The notes under the pieces were generated by a model that was not told where the DNA came from, ran no database searches, and was given only the letters and a program-made list of their open reading frames with translations. A DNA stretch of 64,000 bases. Source: Lancefieldella sp. Marseille-Q7238 (lineage in GTDB: Bacteria > Actinomycetota > Coriobacteriia > Coriobacteriales > Atopobiaceae). The translations under genes and the position numbers were made by a program. Below are positions 49,810 to 62,634 of the stretch, piece after piece; the stretch's first letter is position 1; the number at the start of each line of letters is the position of its first letter. The stretch is taken from positions 562,530-626,529 of the forward strand of contig NZ_OX424407.1 in assembly GCF_949152215.1 (NCBI RefSeq), in the 5' to 3' direction.

Positions 49810-52800
49810 TTAGTCAACGCTCTTCAAGCTCTCTACCATATCGATCTTCGCCAGTTTGCGGCGCATTGCCACATATACGAGCAGCGAGAAGAGCAGGGTA
49901 AGTCCAAACGCGTACACAAAGCTCAGCGGATGAATGACACGGCCAAACATCACGGTATCGACCTCCGCTGTCTGCACGACAAAACCTTCAAGCACACTGC
50001 CCAGCACAAGCCCGAGTCCCGAGCCGCCGAGCGTCAGCAGAAAGACCTCCCGAAACACATACGCGTCAACTTCCCTGCGCGTAAAACCGAGCACTTTCAA
50101 GCTGGCAATCTCTCGGATACGCTCTTCGATATTTATGTTGGTGAGGTTGTACAACACAATAAAGGCGAGAAGCGCCGCCGATATAATCAAAATTGCAACT
50201 ACCTGCCCCACTACTGCGAGCGACTCCCGGTACACTTTAATGGTAGCGTTGATATCGCTTGCTGTAGCCACCCGAGAGTCTTTTGAAAGCTCATCGCCGA
50301 GGTGCTGACGGATTGTTTCATCGTTCGGAGCGGAAAAGAGCAGCGCGTAAGAAATGTTTTCTCGAGACCCAAGCGACTGTTCGGCGTCGACCCCCAGATA
50401 CATATAATGCCAGGCGTAATTCTCGGTAATTCCTGTCACAGTAAGCGGTCTGCCGGCATCTGCGACGTTGCCGATGCGATCCTGCTCATACACAGTAATC
50501 GTGTCTCCAACCTGTACGTTCAGCTTCTTTGCGATTTTTTCGGAAAGCACCACGGAATCGCCAGTAAACTCAAGAGGTTGTTGGGATGTTCGCTCTCTCA
50601 GCGTCACGACTTGCTCAAAGCGCTTTGCATCAAGAGGGGACATCGCTGACACTGAAACGGCTTTGTCCTTTGGTACGGAAGCGGAAGAAAGCAACACGTT
50701 CTCACGGCGGACAACGGCAACATCATCGGACACCACTTTATCGGCTGCCGTCCGCGTAACCGCTACGATACTTTTTTGGACCGCTTCGATATCATCAAGC
50801 GTAGCCTCCTGTTTCATCCCTACTATGTAGTCATACTGAAAGATGCCAGGCCATTGGGCATTGATAACGTCGTTGATGGAATCCTGCACGCCAAAAGCCA
50901 CCAACACAAGCGCCGTACAGCCGGCAATACCGATGAGCGTCATACATAAGCGCCGCTTAAAGCGGAAAAGGTTTCGTACCGACACTTTCCACGAGAAAGA
51001 CAGCCGCTTCCAAATCGGCGTCATACGCTCAAGCAAGACGCGCGATCCTGCTTTCGGAGCCTTAGGAAGCATAAGCGCCGAGGGCTCCTCACGAAGTGTC
51101 GAAAGCACGGCAAACACCGTCGCAAGAAGCGTAACACCTACCCCAAGGCCGCCGGAGAGAAGTGCTATGGGAAGGCTCACCGGCAGCGCGGCTGTTGCGT
51201 GGGGAATAGTGTAGATCGAGGCATAAGCGGAAATGATAATACCCGGAAGGATTTGAGAGAGAAGCGCGATACCGAGCACCGCCCCTATACTGGAAGCGCT
51301 TGCCGCATACAGGACATATTTTGCGGCAATCGCGCCCTTTGAGTAACCGAGCGCCTTATGCATACCAATGACGGTGCGCTCCTCTGAAACCATACGGGTC
51401 ATTGTAGTCAACGCGATAAGGGCCGCTACCAGAAAGAACATCAGAGGAAATACGTTGGCGATATCATCGATTCTATGTGAGTCATCGTCGTAGGCTACAT
51501 TTCCTCTGTCTTTAGTTCGGTTAAGCACATACATATCAGGTGCCTCAAGCTCATCAACCTTTTTTTGAGCCTCATCAATCTGCGCTTTCGCATCGGACAG
51601 CTGAGCTTCGGCTTCCGCCTTTGCTTCCTCATACCTTCTCTGTCCTTCGCTGTGCTGCTGGCGAGCACTGTCGAGCTTTGCACGGCCCTCTGTCAGCTCC
51701 TGAACTGCCGCATCGAGTTTTTCTTGAGCGGAGGCAAACTGAGTATTTGAATCGCATACGGCTGCCTGATATGCTTTCTCACCCGCGCTGAGCTTTTGTT
51801 GAGCATCATTGAGATTTGCGGTTTGAGCATCAAGCGCTTCGCGAGCGGCGACAAGCTCAGTCTGCTTTTGTTTGAGTTCAGCATCAGCCGCTTGAAGTCT
51901 TGCCTGCGCCGCAAGTAACGCGTCGATGTCATCAGTCGGATATCCCACAGCTTCAAGCTGAGCTTTCGCTTCTTCAAGTGTCGACGCCGTAATGCCTTGA
52001 GATGAAAGGACAGCAAGTGCCTGTGCGCGGGCGTTGTCAAAGGCGGCAAAGCTTTCTTCATAGTCAGCCTGTCCTTGCGCAAGCTGCGCTGCGCCTGCAA
52101 CATACTGTTCTTCTCCTGCGGCGAGAAGGGCTCTTCCCTCTGAGATTTTCTGTGCCGATGCGTCAAGTTCTTCTCGCGCAGCTGCAAGCTGTCTTTGAAC
52201 TCTTACCTTTTCCGCTTCCAAGCGAGAAGTTCCCGTCTCGGCCTCTCTCTTTCCTGCAGAAAGCTTGGACTCACTTGCTTCTATCTGTGCCTGCGCATCG
52301 TCAAGTTGCGAGCGCGCGTCACCAAGTTTGCGGTCGGCTTCAAGACGAGACTCATCATATGCCGCACGCGCCTCATCAACACTGCGTTGCGCTTCTTTGC
52401 GCACGTCTTCAACACGCGCACGCGCAAGAGAAGGAAGCTCATCCTCAATACGGTTTTCAACGGAAGCAATAGCGCTCTTATAGGCATCAGAACCAGAAAC
52501 GGACGCACGGGCTTCTTTTACTTGAAGGTATACGTCGGTGTACGGATCATTCTCTTCAAAGGCAGCCGCTGGCACATAGGCAAACTCTTCCACTACTCCG
52601 TTTCCGAGCGAGGTTGATCCGAAGTTATTGCTGGATGGAAAGGTTGGCGCGTTGACATAGCCAACAACCGTATACGCGCCTCCCTTAAGATGCACTCCAC
52701 CAGAACTTTCGGGAATGTCGATGGTTGAGCCGAGAGGAACATCGTTGTGTTTCTTAGGGTCAGACGAAATCACCACTTCATTGGCTGTCACAGGCCAACG

Positions 52801-53208
52801 ACCTTCCGTCAGAACCGGCTGATTGAAAGGGCGCTCTTGTGCGGCGTCTGAATTTTCAGATGCCGCGGCTCCGTCTGCGGGAAGTTCTATAACGCGGGTA
52901 ACCATCCGAGTTGAGTGTATGGTAGCCATAACGTCAGCCGAACGAGACGGAAGAGCTGCCTCAACGCCTTCGATTGCAGCGAGGCGATTGATGTCTGCAC
53001 GTTCAAACCCCAGCGTAGAGACCACGCGAATATCATAGAGCCCTTGGGTATCGTAAAATTCATCGGCAGCCAGGCGCATATCGCGCCCCGTCATCTGAAG
53101 CCCCGAAAAGAACCCGCAGCCTAGAGCTACGATGCCCATGATGGCAACGAAGCGGCCGAGTGAGCCTTTAATGGCTCGCAAGGTCTCCTGTATCAAAGCG
53201 CGCGACAT
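49810..53208 (-). CDS. FtsX-like ABC permease with large coiled-coil extracytoplasmic domain
   Basis: A protein of about 1132 residues. An N-terminal membrane segment is followed by an extracytoplasmic region containing a long coiled coil (residues about 262-560, for example AQIEASESKLSAGKRE and EAQKKVDELEAP). Two FtsX cores follow (MTRMVSEERTVIGMHKALGYS and RIREIASLKVLGFTRREV) with about eight membrane segments in total. The ATPase gene directly upstream ends where this one starts. Such pairs export or sense lipids, peptides or wall stress. The coiled coil resembles the hydrolase at 19593 in style only. Confidence 0.9.
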   Translation of the reverse strand: MSRALIQETLRAIKGSLGRFVAIMGIVALGCGFFSGLQMTGRDMRLAADEFYDTQGLYDIRVVSTLGFERADINRLAAIEGVEAALPSRSADVMATIHSTRMVTRVIELPADGAAASENSDAAQERPFNQPVLTEGRWPVTANEVVISSDPKKHNDVPLGSTIDIPESSGGVHLKGGAYTVVGYVNAPTFPSSNNFGSTSLGNGVVEEFAYVPAAAFEENDPYTDVYLQVKEARASVSGSDAYKSAIASVENRIEDELPSLARARVEDVRKEAQRSVDEARAAYDESRLEADRKLGDARSQLDDAQAQIEASESKLSAGKREAETGTSRLEAEKVRVQRQLAAAREELDASAQKISEGRALLAAGEEQYVAGAAQLAQGQADYEESFAAFDNARAQALAVLSSQGITASTLEEAKAQLEAVGYPTDDIDALLAAQARLQAADAELKQKQTELVAAREALDAQTANLNDAQQKLSAGEKAYQAAVCDSNTQFASAQEKLDAAVQELTEGRAKLDSARQQHSEGQRRYEEAKAEAEAQLSDAKAQIDEAQKKVDELEAPDMYVLNRTKDRGNVAYDDDSHRIDDIANVFPLMFFLVAALIALTTMTRMVSEERTVIGMHKALGYSKGAIAAKYVLYAASASSIGAVLGIALLSQILPGIIISAYASIYTIPHATAALPVSLPIALLSGGLGVGVTLLATVFAVLSTLREEPSALMLPKAPKAGSRVLLERMTPIWKRLSFSWKVSVRNLFRFKRRLCMTLIGIAGCTALVLVAFGVQDSINDVINAQWPGIFQYDYIVGMKQEATLDDIEAVQKSIVAVTRTAADKVVSDDVAVVRRENVLLSSASVPKDKAVSVSAMSPLDAKRFEQVVTLRERTSQQPLEFTGDSVVLSEKIAKKLNVQVGDTITVYEQDRIGNVADAGRPLTVTGITENYAWHYMYLGVDAEQSLGSRENISYALLFSAPNDETIRQHLGDELSKDSRVATASDINATIKVYRESLAVVGQVVAILIISAALLAFIVLYNLTNINIEERIREIASLKVLGFTRREVDAYVFREVFLLTLGGSGLGLVLGSVLEGFVVQTAEVDTVMFGRVIHPLSFVYAFGLTLLFSLLVYVAMRRKLAKIDMVESLKSVD

Positions 53209-53209
53209 G

Positions 53210-53911
53210 CTACCACTCAACTGTCATCGCGTCAGCAGGATGCTTGTTTATTTCAATCTTTGATGCCTTCCCTTCATGCACATGAATAACCCTGTCGGCA
53301 ATCTGAGTAAACGCAAGGTTATGGGTAACAATGGCCACCGTTTCATGCTGTTCTTTACAGGTGTTCTGCAAAAGCTTCAGAATTTGCTTCCCGGTCTTGT
53401 AATCAAGAGCTCCTGTAGGCTCGTCACATAAGAGCAGACGGGGATTTTTCGCCAGAGCTCGAGCAATAGAAACGCGCTGCTGCTGACCGCCGGAAAGCTG
53501 CGAGGGAAAACTGTCTTTTCTCTCCGCTAAACCTACAGCCTCAAGGGCGTCCAGCGGGTTCATGGGATTTTCGCAAATCTGCGTTGCCAGCTCAACATTT
53601 TCCAGCGCAGTTAAATTCTGCACCAAATTATAGAACTGGAATACAAAACCGATATCGTAGCGGCGGTACAGTGTTCTCTCGCGCTCGGAGAGGCTCCCTA
53701 CGTCTTTTCCATCAAGCGTAATAGTGCCCGACGTACAGGTGTCCATGCCTCCAAGCATATTCAAGACCGTTGTCTTACCTGCTCCTGAAGGACCGACAAT
53801 GACGCAAAGCTCCCCTTTTTCAATTTCAAAGTTCATCCCGTCTACCGCGTGCACCTCAACAGCACCCATGCGATAGATTTTGCGGACATCTTTGAATTCA
53901 ACAAACGGCAT
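53210..53911 (-). CDS. MacB/LolD-class ABC ATPase
   Basis: A 233-residue ATPase with Walker A (GPSGAGKTTVLNML near residue 41), signature (LSGGQQQRVSIARAL near 140) and Walker B (LLLCDEPTGALD). D-loop and switch His are in the expected places (IVTHNLAF). It pairs with the FtsX-like permease immediately downstream, whose ATG sits one base after this stop. It energises the same envelope system. Confidence 0.92.
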   Translation of the reverse strand: MPFVEFKDVRKIYRMGAVEVHAVDGMNFEIEKGELCVIVGPSGAGKTTVLNMLGGMDTCTSGTITLDGKDVGSLSERERTLYRRYDIGFVFQFYNLVQNLTALENVELATQICENPMNPLDALEAVGLAERKDSFPSQLSGGQQQRVSIARALAKNPRLLLCDEPTGALDYKTGKQILKLLQNTCKEQHETVAIVTHNLAFTQIADRVIHVHEGKASKIEINKHPADAMTVEW

Positions 53912-53958
53912 GCCGTCTCCTACAGATTGTTACCCTGCACCTACTTAATTGTATAGCT

Positions 53959-54528
53959 TTACAGTACCACGCTCTCACGCACGCGCCGAACGACTTCGTC
54001 GCCCAGAAAATAACGAACAATCTCAAGAGCGAACAGCATAGCGGTTCCCGCTCCCTGACTGGTGATGAAAGAACCATCAACTACCACAGGATCGTGAGCA
54101 AGTACGGCTCCCTTCTCGCTCAGTACGTGCTGAAAATCGGGATTAGCCGTAGCGCGTACACCTTCAAGAAGTCCCTGCTCCGCATAGATAGAAGGTGCAG
54201 CGCAGATGGCAGCCAAAGCCTTTCCTTGTGCCGCATATACACCGATTGCCCGCATAAGAGACTCTGACGCAGCAAGATTGGGCGTACCGGGAATACCACC
54301 AGGCAGCACCAGCATGGCATAGTCATCAAAGTCTATATCTGAGATGCGTTTATTGCAGAGAAACGTTACCTCATGTGAGGAAGTCACTTGATAGGTATCT
54401 GAAATGGATACCTTGTCACAGGGAATGCCCGCGCGAAAAAGAAGGTCCACAACGGTAAGCCCTTCAATCTCTTCGCATCCATCCGCAAAGAATACCGCAA
54501 CGCGCTGATCAGTCTGTTTTTTAAACAT
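53959..54528 (-). CDS. DJ-1/PfpI superfamily protein
   Basis: A 189-residue protein of the DJ-1/ThiJ/PfpI family. The nucleophile elbow is LAAICAAPSI (Cys near residue 108), the acidic partner is in ADGCEEIEGL near 16-25, and LPGGIPGTPNL is typical of the YajL/DJ-1 branch. Proposed roles are protein chaperone or deglycase, or a redox-related function; the exact activity is uncertain. It stands in the same direction as the ABC ATPase gene with a 47-bp gap. Confidence 0.88.
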   Translation of the reverse strand: MFKKQTDQRVAVFFADGCEEIEGLTVVDLLFRAGIPCDKVSISDTYQVTSSHEVTFLCNKRISDIDFDDYAMLVLPGGIPGTPNLAASESLMRAIGVYAAQGKALAAICAAPSIYAEQGLLEGVRATANPDFQHVLSEKGAVLAHDPVVVDGSFITSQGAGTAMLFALEIVRYFLGDEVVRRVRESVVL

Positions 54529-54638
54529 TACCGCCCTCGTTTCTGCTACCCGCTGTTTCTAACGCCCTCGTTTCTGGCGTTTTCTCTGCACATACATATG
54601 CTGTTGCTCTAAGAATAACCAGTCACAGCTTACCTCGG

Positions 54639-54676
54639 TAAAAGTAATGGCCTTGACAAACTGCCGAGGCCATTAC
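54639..54676 (-). terminator. Intrinsic terminator after the EIIA gene
   Basis: On the minus strand GTAATGGCC (54676-54668) pairs with GGCCATTAC (54652-54644) around a 15-base loop, followed by TTTTACC. It lies 22-59 bases downstream of the EIIA stop. Confidence 0.8.
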
Positions 54677-54697
54677 AGAACGCTGCAGAAGGCAAAA

Positions 54698-55153
54698 CTA
54701 TGCTTCGATGCCCGCGTTGATAGCGTCAGCAATCTTCTGCTTGTCGTCGGTGCCGTGAACAAGCGCCTTAAACTCGTCCTTCATCAAGAGCACCGCAGTT
54801 TTGGAAAGAAGTTGAATATGAGTAGTGCCAGCCTCGCCATCAGGGACGAGCAGAGCAATCGCGACATCAACGGGCTTTTCGTCAAAGCTTGGCCAGTCAA
54901 GGGTCGTGTCATTTTTAAAGACGATGACACCAGCGTTTACAATGGATGCGTCCTTAGCATGGGGAACAGCAAAGCCGTCGGTCATACCAGTTTCACCCAT
55001 GCCTTCGCGGGCCATAAACGCCTCGTATGTTGCATCAGCGTTGTTGGAGATGCCCTTGGCCTGTGCCTGCTCGGAAATGAAACGCAGGACTTCTTCGCGA
55101 CTCGTCGCGTGCTCGTTGACAAAAACGTCATCGGCCTTTACAAAATCACCCAT
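54698..55153 (-). CDS. Orphan PTS EIIA domain protein (fructose/mannitol type 2)
   Basis: A 151-residue single-domain EIIA of the PTS-EIIA-2 family. The phosphorylated histidine lies in DGFAVPHAKD near residue 65, and ALLVPDGEAGTTHIQLL is typical. No EIIB, EIIC, HPr or enzyme I is adjacent, so it may act as a regulator like PtsN or feed an unlinked permease. It is a separate unit, with a strong terminator after it and a 147-bp gap to the DegV gene. Confidence 0.88.
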   Translation of the reverse strand: MGDFVKADDVFVNEHATSREEVLRFISEQAQAKGISNNADATYEAFMAREGMGETGMTDGFAVPHAKDASIVNAGVIVFKNDTTLDWPSFDEKPVDVAIALLVPDGEAGTTHIQLLSKTAVLLMKDEFKALVHGTDDKQKIADAINAGIEA

Positions 55154-55300
55154 ATGAAATCCCCTTCATACCGCGCGGACACCAATCCGCGCATAATCCT
55201 GAACACGTTCTATAATACCCGCAAACGACACTTAGTGCAGAACAATCAAAATCCCTCTTGAAGACAGCGCATCTGAAGCTGTCTGCCGCTGCTGCAGGAC

Positions 55301-56185
55301 TCAAGCGCGGCCCTTTGCTCCCCACCAAAAGGTTGCGACCGTTCCGGGGCCCGTATGAACGCCGATAGTCGCGCCAATATCGAAAATATCAACCGTTTTC
55401 ACCTGCGGGAAATTCGTGCGAACCTTATCGGCGACCGACTCCGCGTCTTTCAGGCATTCGGAGTTGGAGATAAATACCTTGTCAGCGTAATCTGAGCCAC
55501 CTTCACAGGAATTGCGCATGATATCAATGATGCGGCGCTCAGCCTTCTTTCTTCCACGCGCCTTCTCTTTTACCGCTAGCGATCCATCGGGCTCAACGTC
55601 CATCACAGGGCAAATGTTCAGCATGCCTCCGAGCAGACCGGCCGCCTTGGAAATACGCCCGCCGCGAATAAAAAACGTGAGGTCTGTCGAAAAGAACCAC
55701 GCGTAGACACGGTCGCGATTCTCCAGCGCCCATGCCTCAAGCTCATCTATGGTCAGACCTTCGTCACGCTTATCGGCAGCTTTATCAACGAGCAGACCAT
55801 AGCCCGCGGAAGCCTGCAGCGAATCAACCACGACAACCTTCCTGTTTGGAAACTCCCCTTTCAGCTCTTCTCTGGCGGCAACGGCGGACTCATAGGAGCC
55901 GGAAATTCCCGAGGAGAGCGTCAGGTGAAATACATCCTGTCCAGCCTCAAGAAACGGTTTCCAAAAAGTCATATACTGTCCGACACTCACCTGCGATGTA
56001 CGGCACGGCTGTCCTTCAAGCATCTTACGATACAGCTCAGAGGGAGTATTAGTGCGGCCAAAGTCATCCCGACACTGGACTCCGTTGAGTTCGTAGTTGA
56101 AATAGACATACTTGATATCACGAGATTGAAGAAGTTCCTCAGAAACATCAGCGGTTGAACAGCAGCAAAGCGCGTAGTCAGCCAT
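55301..56185 (-). CDS. DegV-family fatty-acid-binding protein
   Basis: A 294-residue DegV protein. The N-terminal domain includes STADVSEELLQSRDIKYVY, the loop TSQVSVGQYM and HLTLSSGISGSYESA, the usual lipid-binding signature. The C-terminal domain has IGVHTGPGTVATFW. DegV/FakB proteins carry fatty acids to a kinase for phospholipid synthesis. No fatty-acid kinase gene is adjacent. Confidence 0.92.
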   Translation of the reverse strand: MADYALCCCSTADVSEELLQSRDIKYVYFNYELNGVQCRDDFGRTNTPSELYRKMLEGQPCRTSQVSVGQYMTFWKPFLEAGQDVFHLTLSSGISGSYESAVAAREELKGEFPNRKVVVVDSLQASAGYGLLVDKAADKRDEGLTIDELEAWALENRDRVYAWFFSTDLTFFIRGGRISKAAGLLGGMLNICPVMDVEPDGSLAVKEKARGRKKAERRIIDIMRNSCEGGSDYADKVFISNSECLKDAESVADKVRTNFPQVKTVDIFDIGATIGVHTGPGTVATFWWGAKGRA

Positions 56186-56260
56186 TAGTCCTCCTAGAAT
56201 ACAGGGATAGTGCTCATACTCCCGAATAATTGTACGACCTCCGGCTGCATTTGAAAACTT

Positions 56261-56806
56261 CTACTGCATACCGCGCTCAGAGAAAAGCGGTTCATCCTCC
56301 CACAAAACGACCTCTCCCGCTTCCAGTGTCGAAGGTACGTCAATAAGACGCTGATTTGACGAGCCTCTGAACCGCAGGGTAATGTCGTAGAGTTCCTGCA
56401 CCCATGGTCCATCGACAAGAACATCAAGGCATCTCAAAATACGATCGGTAGGAGCAAGATGCCACTCACCTTGTGTAAGCTCTTCCCACGTATGGCCGGA
56501 ATACAGCCAAATGGTCTTAGTGGGATACGTCTCCTTAACGCGCTCAAGAAAGCCGACAAGAACCTCCTGGTTTTCAGGCTCCATAGGCTCTCCTCCAAGC
56601 ACCGAAAGTCCATCGACATAGGAGGGCGCCAAAGAATCGATAATCGTCTGTTCAACTTCAGGAGTAAACGCCTTTCCGCTCTTGAAGTCCCATGCCTCAA
56701 AGTTAAAACAGCCTTTGCAGCGCAGGCGGCACCCTGAGACAAAAAGCGTCGTACGGATGCCTACCCCGTTGGCGATATCGGAGTATTTGATATTTGAGTA
56801 GTTCAT
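56261..56806 (-). CDS. nrdG: NrdG, anaerobic ribonucleotide reductase activase
   Basis: About 181 residues of a radical-SAM enzyme. The cluster motif is SGCRLRCKGCFN (CxxxCxxC) near residue 30, followed by GLSVLGGEPMEPEN. It makes the glycyl radical on NrdD using S-adenosylmethionine. The ATG at 56806 is preceded by GGAAG; an earlier in-frame start adds residues with no family match. It follows nrdD by 84 bp on the same strand. Confidence 0.94.
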   Translation of the reverse strand: MNYSNIKYSDIANGVGIRTTLFVSGCRLRCKGCFNFEAWDFKSGKAFTPEVEQTIIDSLAPSYVDGLSVLGGEPMEPENQEVLVGFLERVKETYPTKTIWLYSGHTWEELTQGEWHLAPTDRILRCLDVLVDGPWVQELYDITLRFRGSSNQRLIDVPSTLEAGEVVLWEDEPLFSERGMQ

Positions 56807-56890
56807 AGCAATGCTTCCATATATCATCTTTTGAAGAAAAGCGAGCAGAGCCGCGTACGCCGCCCTGCTCGCCAGAAACTCCAAAAAAGT

Positions 56891-59113
56891 CTACAGATGG
56901 AGGACGCGGTCCTTGATCTCCTGCGTACGGCCCTGATTCCAGAATTGAGTGCCGATATAGCCACAGGTACGGCGCGCAACATTCATCTTGTTCTGATCGC
57001 GGTTGCCGCAATGCGGGCACTCCCACACCAGCTTGCCATCATCCTCAACAATCTGTATCTCACCGTCATACCCGCAGACCTGGCAGTAATCAGACTTGGT
57101 ATTGAGCTCGGCATACATGATGTGGTCATAGATGAACTGCATAACACGGATGACGGCTTCAAGGTTATCCTGCATGTTGGGAACCTCGACGTAGGAAATG
57201 GCTCCACCCGGAGACAGACGCTGGAATTCGGATTCAAATTGCAGCTTCTGGAAGGCGTCAATCTCTTCCGCGACATGAACATGATAGCTATTGGTGATAT
57301 AGCCCTTGTCCGTAATGCCAGGAATGACGCCAAAGCGGCGCTGAAGAGCCTTGGCGAACTTATAGGTCGTAGACTCAAGCGGCGTACCGTAGATGGAGTA
57401 GTCGATGTCCTCGGCGGCTTTCCACTCGGCGCACTTGTCATTCATGTGCTGCATGACCTGAAGCGCGAACGGCGTAGCTTCCTTATCCGTATGGCTGTAG
57501 CCAGTCATAGCTTTAACGCACTCATACAGACCAGCATAGCCCAGGGAAATCGTGGAGTAACCACCATACAGCAGAGAGTCGATCTTCTCGCCTTTATTAA
57601 GGCGAGCAAGAGCGCCATACTGCCACAGAATCGGAGCGGCGTCGGAAAGCGTTCCTTTCAGGCGCTCATGGCGGCAGCGAAGCGCACGGTGGCACAGCTC
57701 GAGACGCTCATCGAAAATCTCCCAGAACTTATCTATGTCACGACCGGAAGAAAGCGCGACATCAGGCAGATTGATGGTCACGACACCCTGATTGAAGCGG
57801 CCGTAGTACTTTGGCTTGCCGGGTTCGTAGTTTTTAGCGCGGGCTACGTTGTTATAGCCGTTACCGGAACGATCGGGCGTCAGGAAGGAACGACATCCCA
57901 TACAGGTATAACAATCGCCCTCGCCTTCCTTCTCGCCAGCTGAAAGCTTGTACTCTTTCATCTTCTTTTCCGAGATATAGTCGGGCACAAGACGACGAGC
58001 TGTGCATTTTGCAGCCATCTTAGTGAGATAGAAGAACTCTGAATCCTCATGGATATTGTCCTCTTCAAGCACATAAATGAGCTTAGGGAACGCGGGAGTG
58101 ATCCAGACACCCTCTTCGTTCTTAACGCCTTCATAGCGCTGACGCAAGGTCTCTTCAATAACAAGCGCGAGGTCCCGTTTCTCTTGCTCGTTTTTCGCCT
58201 CGTTGAGATACATAAAGACGGTAATGAAAGGAGCCTGGCCATTGGTGGTCATCAACGTAACAACCTGATATTGAATGGTCTGGACGCCGCGGCGAATTTC
58301 GTCGCGAAGACGACCCTCAACCATATCACTCAACTGACCGGCATTCAACTCTATGCCGATAGAGTTCATTTCTTCGAGAACCGTCTTGCGGATCTTTTTG
58401 CGGGAAACATCCACAAAAGAGGCAAGATGCGCGAGCGAGATGGACTGACCACCATACTGGCATGAGGCAACTTGCGCGATAATCTGCGTTGCGATGTTGC
58501 ATGCCGTAGAAAACGTATGCGGGCGTTCAATGAGCGTACCCGAAATGACAGTGCCATTTTGCAGCATATCCTCCAAGTTGATGAGATCACAGTTGTGCAT
58601 ATGCTGTGCGAAGTAGTCAGAGTCATGGAAGTGAATAAGGCCTTCGTTGTGAGCGGCTACGATATCTTCAGGAAGCAGTTCGCGCTGGACAAGATCTTTG
58701 GACACCTCACCGGCCATATAGTCACGCTGCACAGAGACGACCGTAGGATTCTTATTGGAATTCTCCTGTTTGACCTCCTCGTTGTTACATTCAATCAGCG
58801 AGAGGATCTTGTCGTCTGTAGTATTCTTCTGACGCTTCTGGTTTTGTACATACCGATAAATGATGTATTTGCGAGCCACTTCAAAATGATCAAGCGCCAT
58901 CAGCTGATCCTCGACAAGGTCCTGGACCTCCTCAACGGTAACGGTATGCCCCGCCTCCATGCATTCGTCGGTCACATTGAGCGCCGCAAAGCGGATTTCA
59001 CGTTTTGTGAGACGCTCGTCCTCGCTCACCTCCGCGTTTGCCTTGGCAATAGCGTTTTCAATCTTGTCGACGTCAAAGGTTACCTCTGAGCCGTTACGTT
59101 TGATGATTTTCAT
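56891..59113 (-). CDS. nrdD: NrdD, anaerobic class III ribonucleoside-triphosphate reductase
   Basis: A 740-residue glycyl-radical enzyme. The N-terminus is an ATP-cone (IKRNGSEVTFDVDKIENAI). The active-site region includes YTCMGCRSFLTPDRSG. The zinc site uses CQVCGYDG and CPHCGNRD, and the C-terminal radical motif is RTCGYIGTQF. It reduces nucleoside triphosphates to deoxynucleotides without oxygen, in keeping with an anaerobe. Expression is probably under NrdR, as two NrdR-like boxes lie 130-178 bp upstream. Confidence 0.97.
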   Translation of the reverse strand: MKIIKRNGSEVTFDVDKIENAIAKANAEVSEDERLTKREIRFAALNVTDECMEAGHTVTVEEVQDLVEDQLMALDHFEVARKYIIYRYVQNQKRQKNTTDDKILSLIECNNEEVKQENSNKNPTVVSVQRDYMAGEVSKDLVQRELLPEDIVAAHNEGLIHFHDSDYFAQHMHNCDLINLEDMLQNGTVISGTLIERPHTFSTACNIATQIIAQVASCQYGGQSISLAHLASFVDVSRKKIRKTVLEEMNSIGIELNAGQLSDMVEGRLRDEIRRGVQTIQYQVVTLMTTNGQAPFITVFMYLNEAKNEQEKRDLALVIEETLRQRYEGVKNEEGVWITPAFPKLIYVLEEDNIHEDSEFFYLTKMAAKCTARRLVPDYISEKKMKEYKLSAGEKEGEGDCYTCMGCRSFLTPDRSGNGYNNVARAKNYEPGKPKYYGRFNQGVVTINLPDVALSSGRDIDKFWEIFDERLELCHRALRCRHERLKGTLSDAAPILWQYGALARLNKGEKIDSLLYGGYSTISLGYAGLYECVKAMTGYSHTDKEATPFALQVMQHMNDKCAEWKAAEDIDYSIYGTPLESTTYKFAKALQRRFGVIPGITDKGYITNSYHVHVAEEIDAFQKLQFESEFQRLSPGGAISYVEVPNMQDNLEAVIRVMQFIYDHIMYAELNTKSDYCQVCGYDGEIQIVEDDGKLVWECPHCGNRDQNKMNVARRTCGYIGTQFWNQGRTQEIKDRVLHL

Positions 59114-59243
59114 GGACTATCTCCTTGACAAGCCCCTTGAGAGTCTCGCTCCCAAACCCATTTGAAGCCGTAAAGCGTAGGCAGGGCTTTTAGTGTCATA
59201 GTATTGCAGCCTTGCGCGCGCTTTTGCGTGCCATCTACTATGC

Positions 59244-59291
59244 CACAATATATAGTATTTTTGCTCGAGAATGTCGTCAATATATTGTGAA
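59244..59291 (-). promoter_or_regulatory. Paired NrdR-type boxes upstream of nrdD
   Basis: ACAATATATAGTAT (59245-59258) and TCAATATATTGTGA (59277-59290) both resemble the NrdR box ACACNATATATNGTGT. Their centres are 32 bp apart, the three-turn spacing typical of NrdR tandem sites. NrdR represses ribonucleotide reductase genes when dATP/ATP is high. Confidence 0.8.
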
Positions 59292-59443
59292 TTTTTAAAA
59301 TTCCACAAACGAGGACTTGCGTCTGAGCGACAGATGCTATCTATGCAGGTAGCGCACAAAAGTCTTTAATGAAAGGGCCTTCATATACCCAAAGCCTCCA
59401 CATACGCGCACGCAAAAGTCCCTCTCTATGCAAATGCCCCTTG

Positions 59444-59564
59444 TTGGTCAGCGACGTCCTGCTCTCCCACGGACTTCCTCCGCAGTACCATCGGCGCTCG
59501 GGAGCTTAACTTCTGGGTTCGGAATGGGACCAGGTGTGCCTTCCCTGCCATAATCGCTGACCAA
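59444..59564 (-). rRNA. rrf: 5S ribosomal RNA
   Basis: On the minus strand the 121-nt gene begins TTGGTCAGCGATTATGGCAG and contains the conserved CCATTCCGAACCCAGAAGTT core. The terminal helix (TTGGTCAGCGA / TCGCTGACCAA) is perfect and extends with CCCCTTG/CAAGGGG on both sides, giving a long processing stem. It is last in the 16S-23S-5S operon. Confidence 0.93.
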
Positions 59565-59674
59565 CAAGGGGTATTCGACTTTCAAGCGAGGCTTTCGCTC
59601 ACGTACCCTGAGGGCCGCACAGTGTGATTGTTCGATCGAAGAAGGATCGCTTTGGATAGAAGTATGTTTGAAAA

Positions 59675-62610
<2,936 letters not shown>

Positions 62611-62634
62611 AATGGTTTGAACATACTTGATTGC

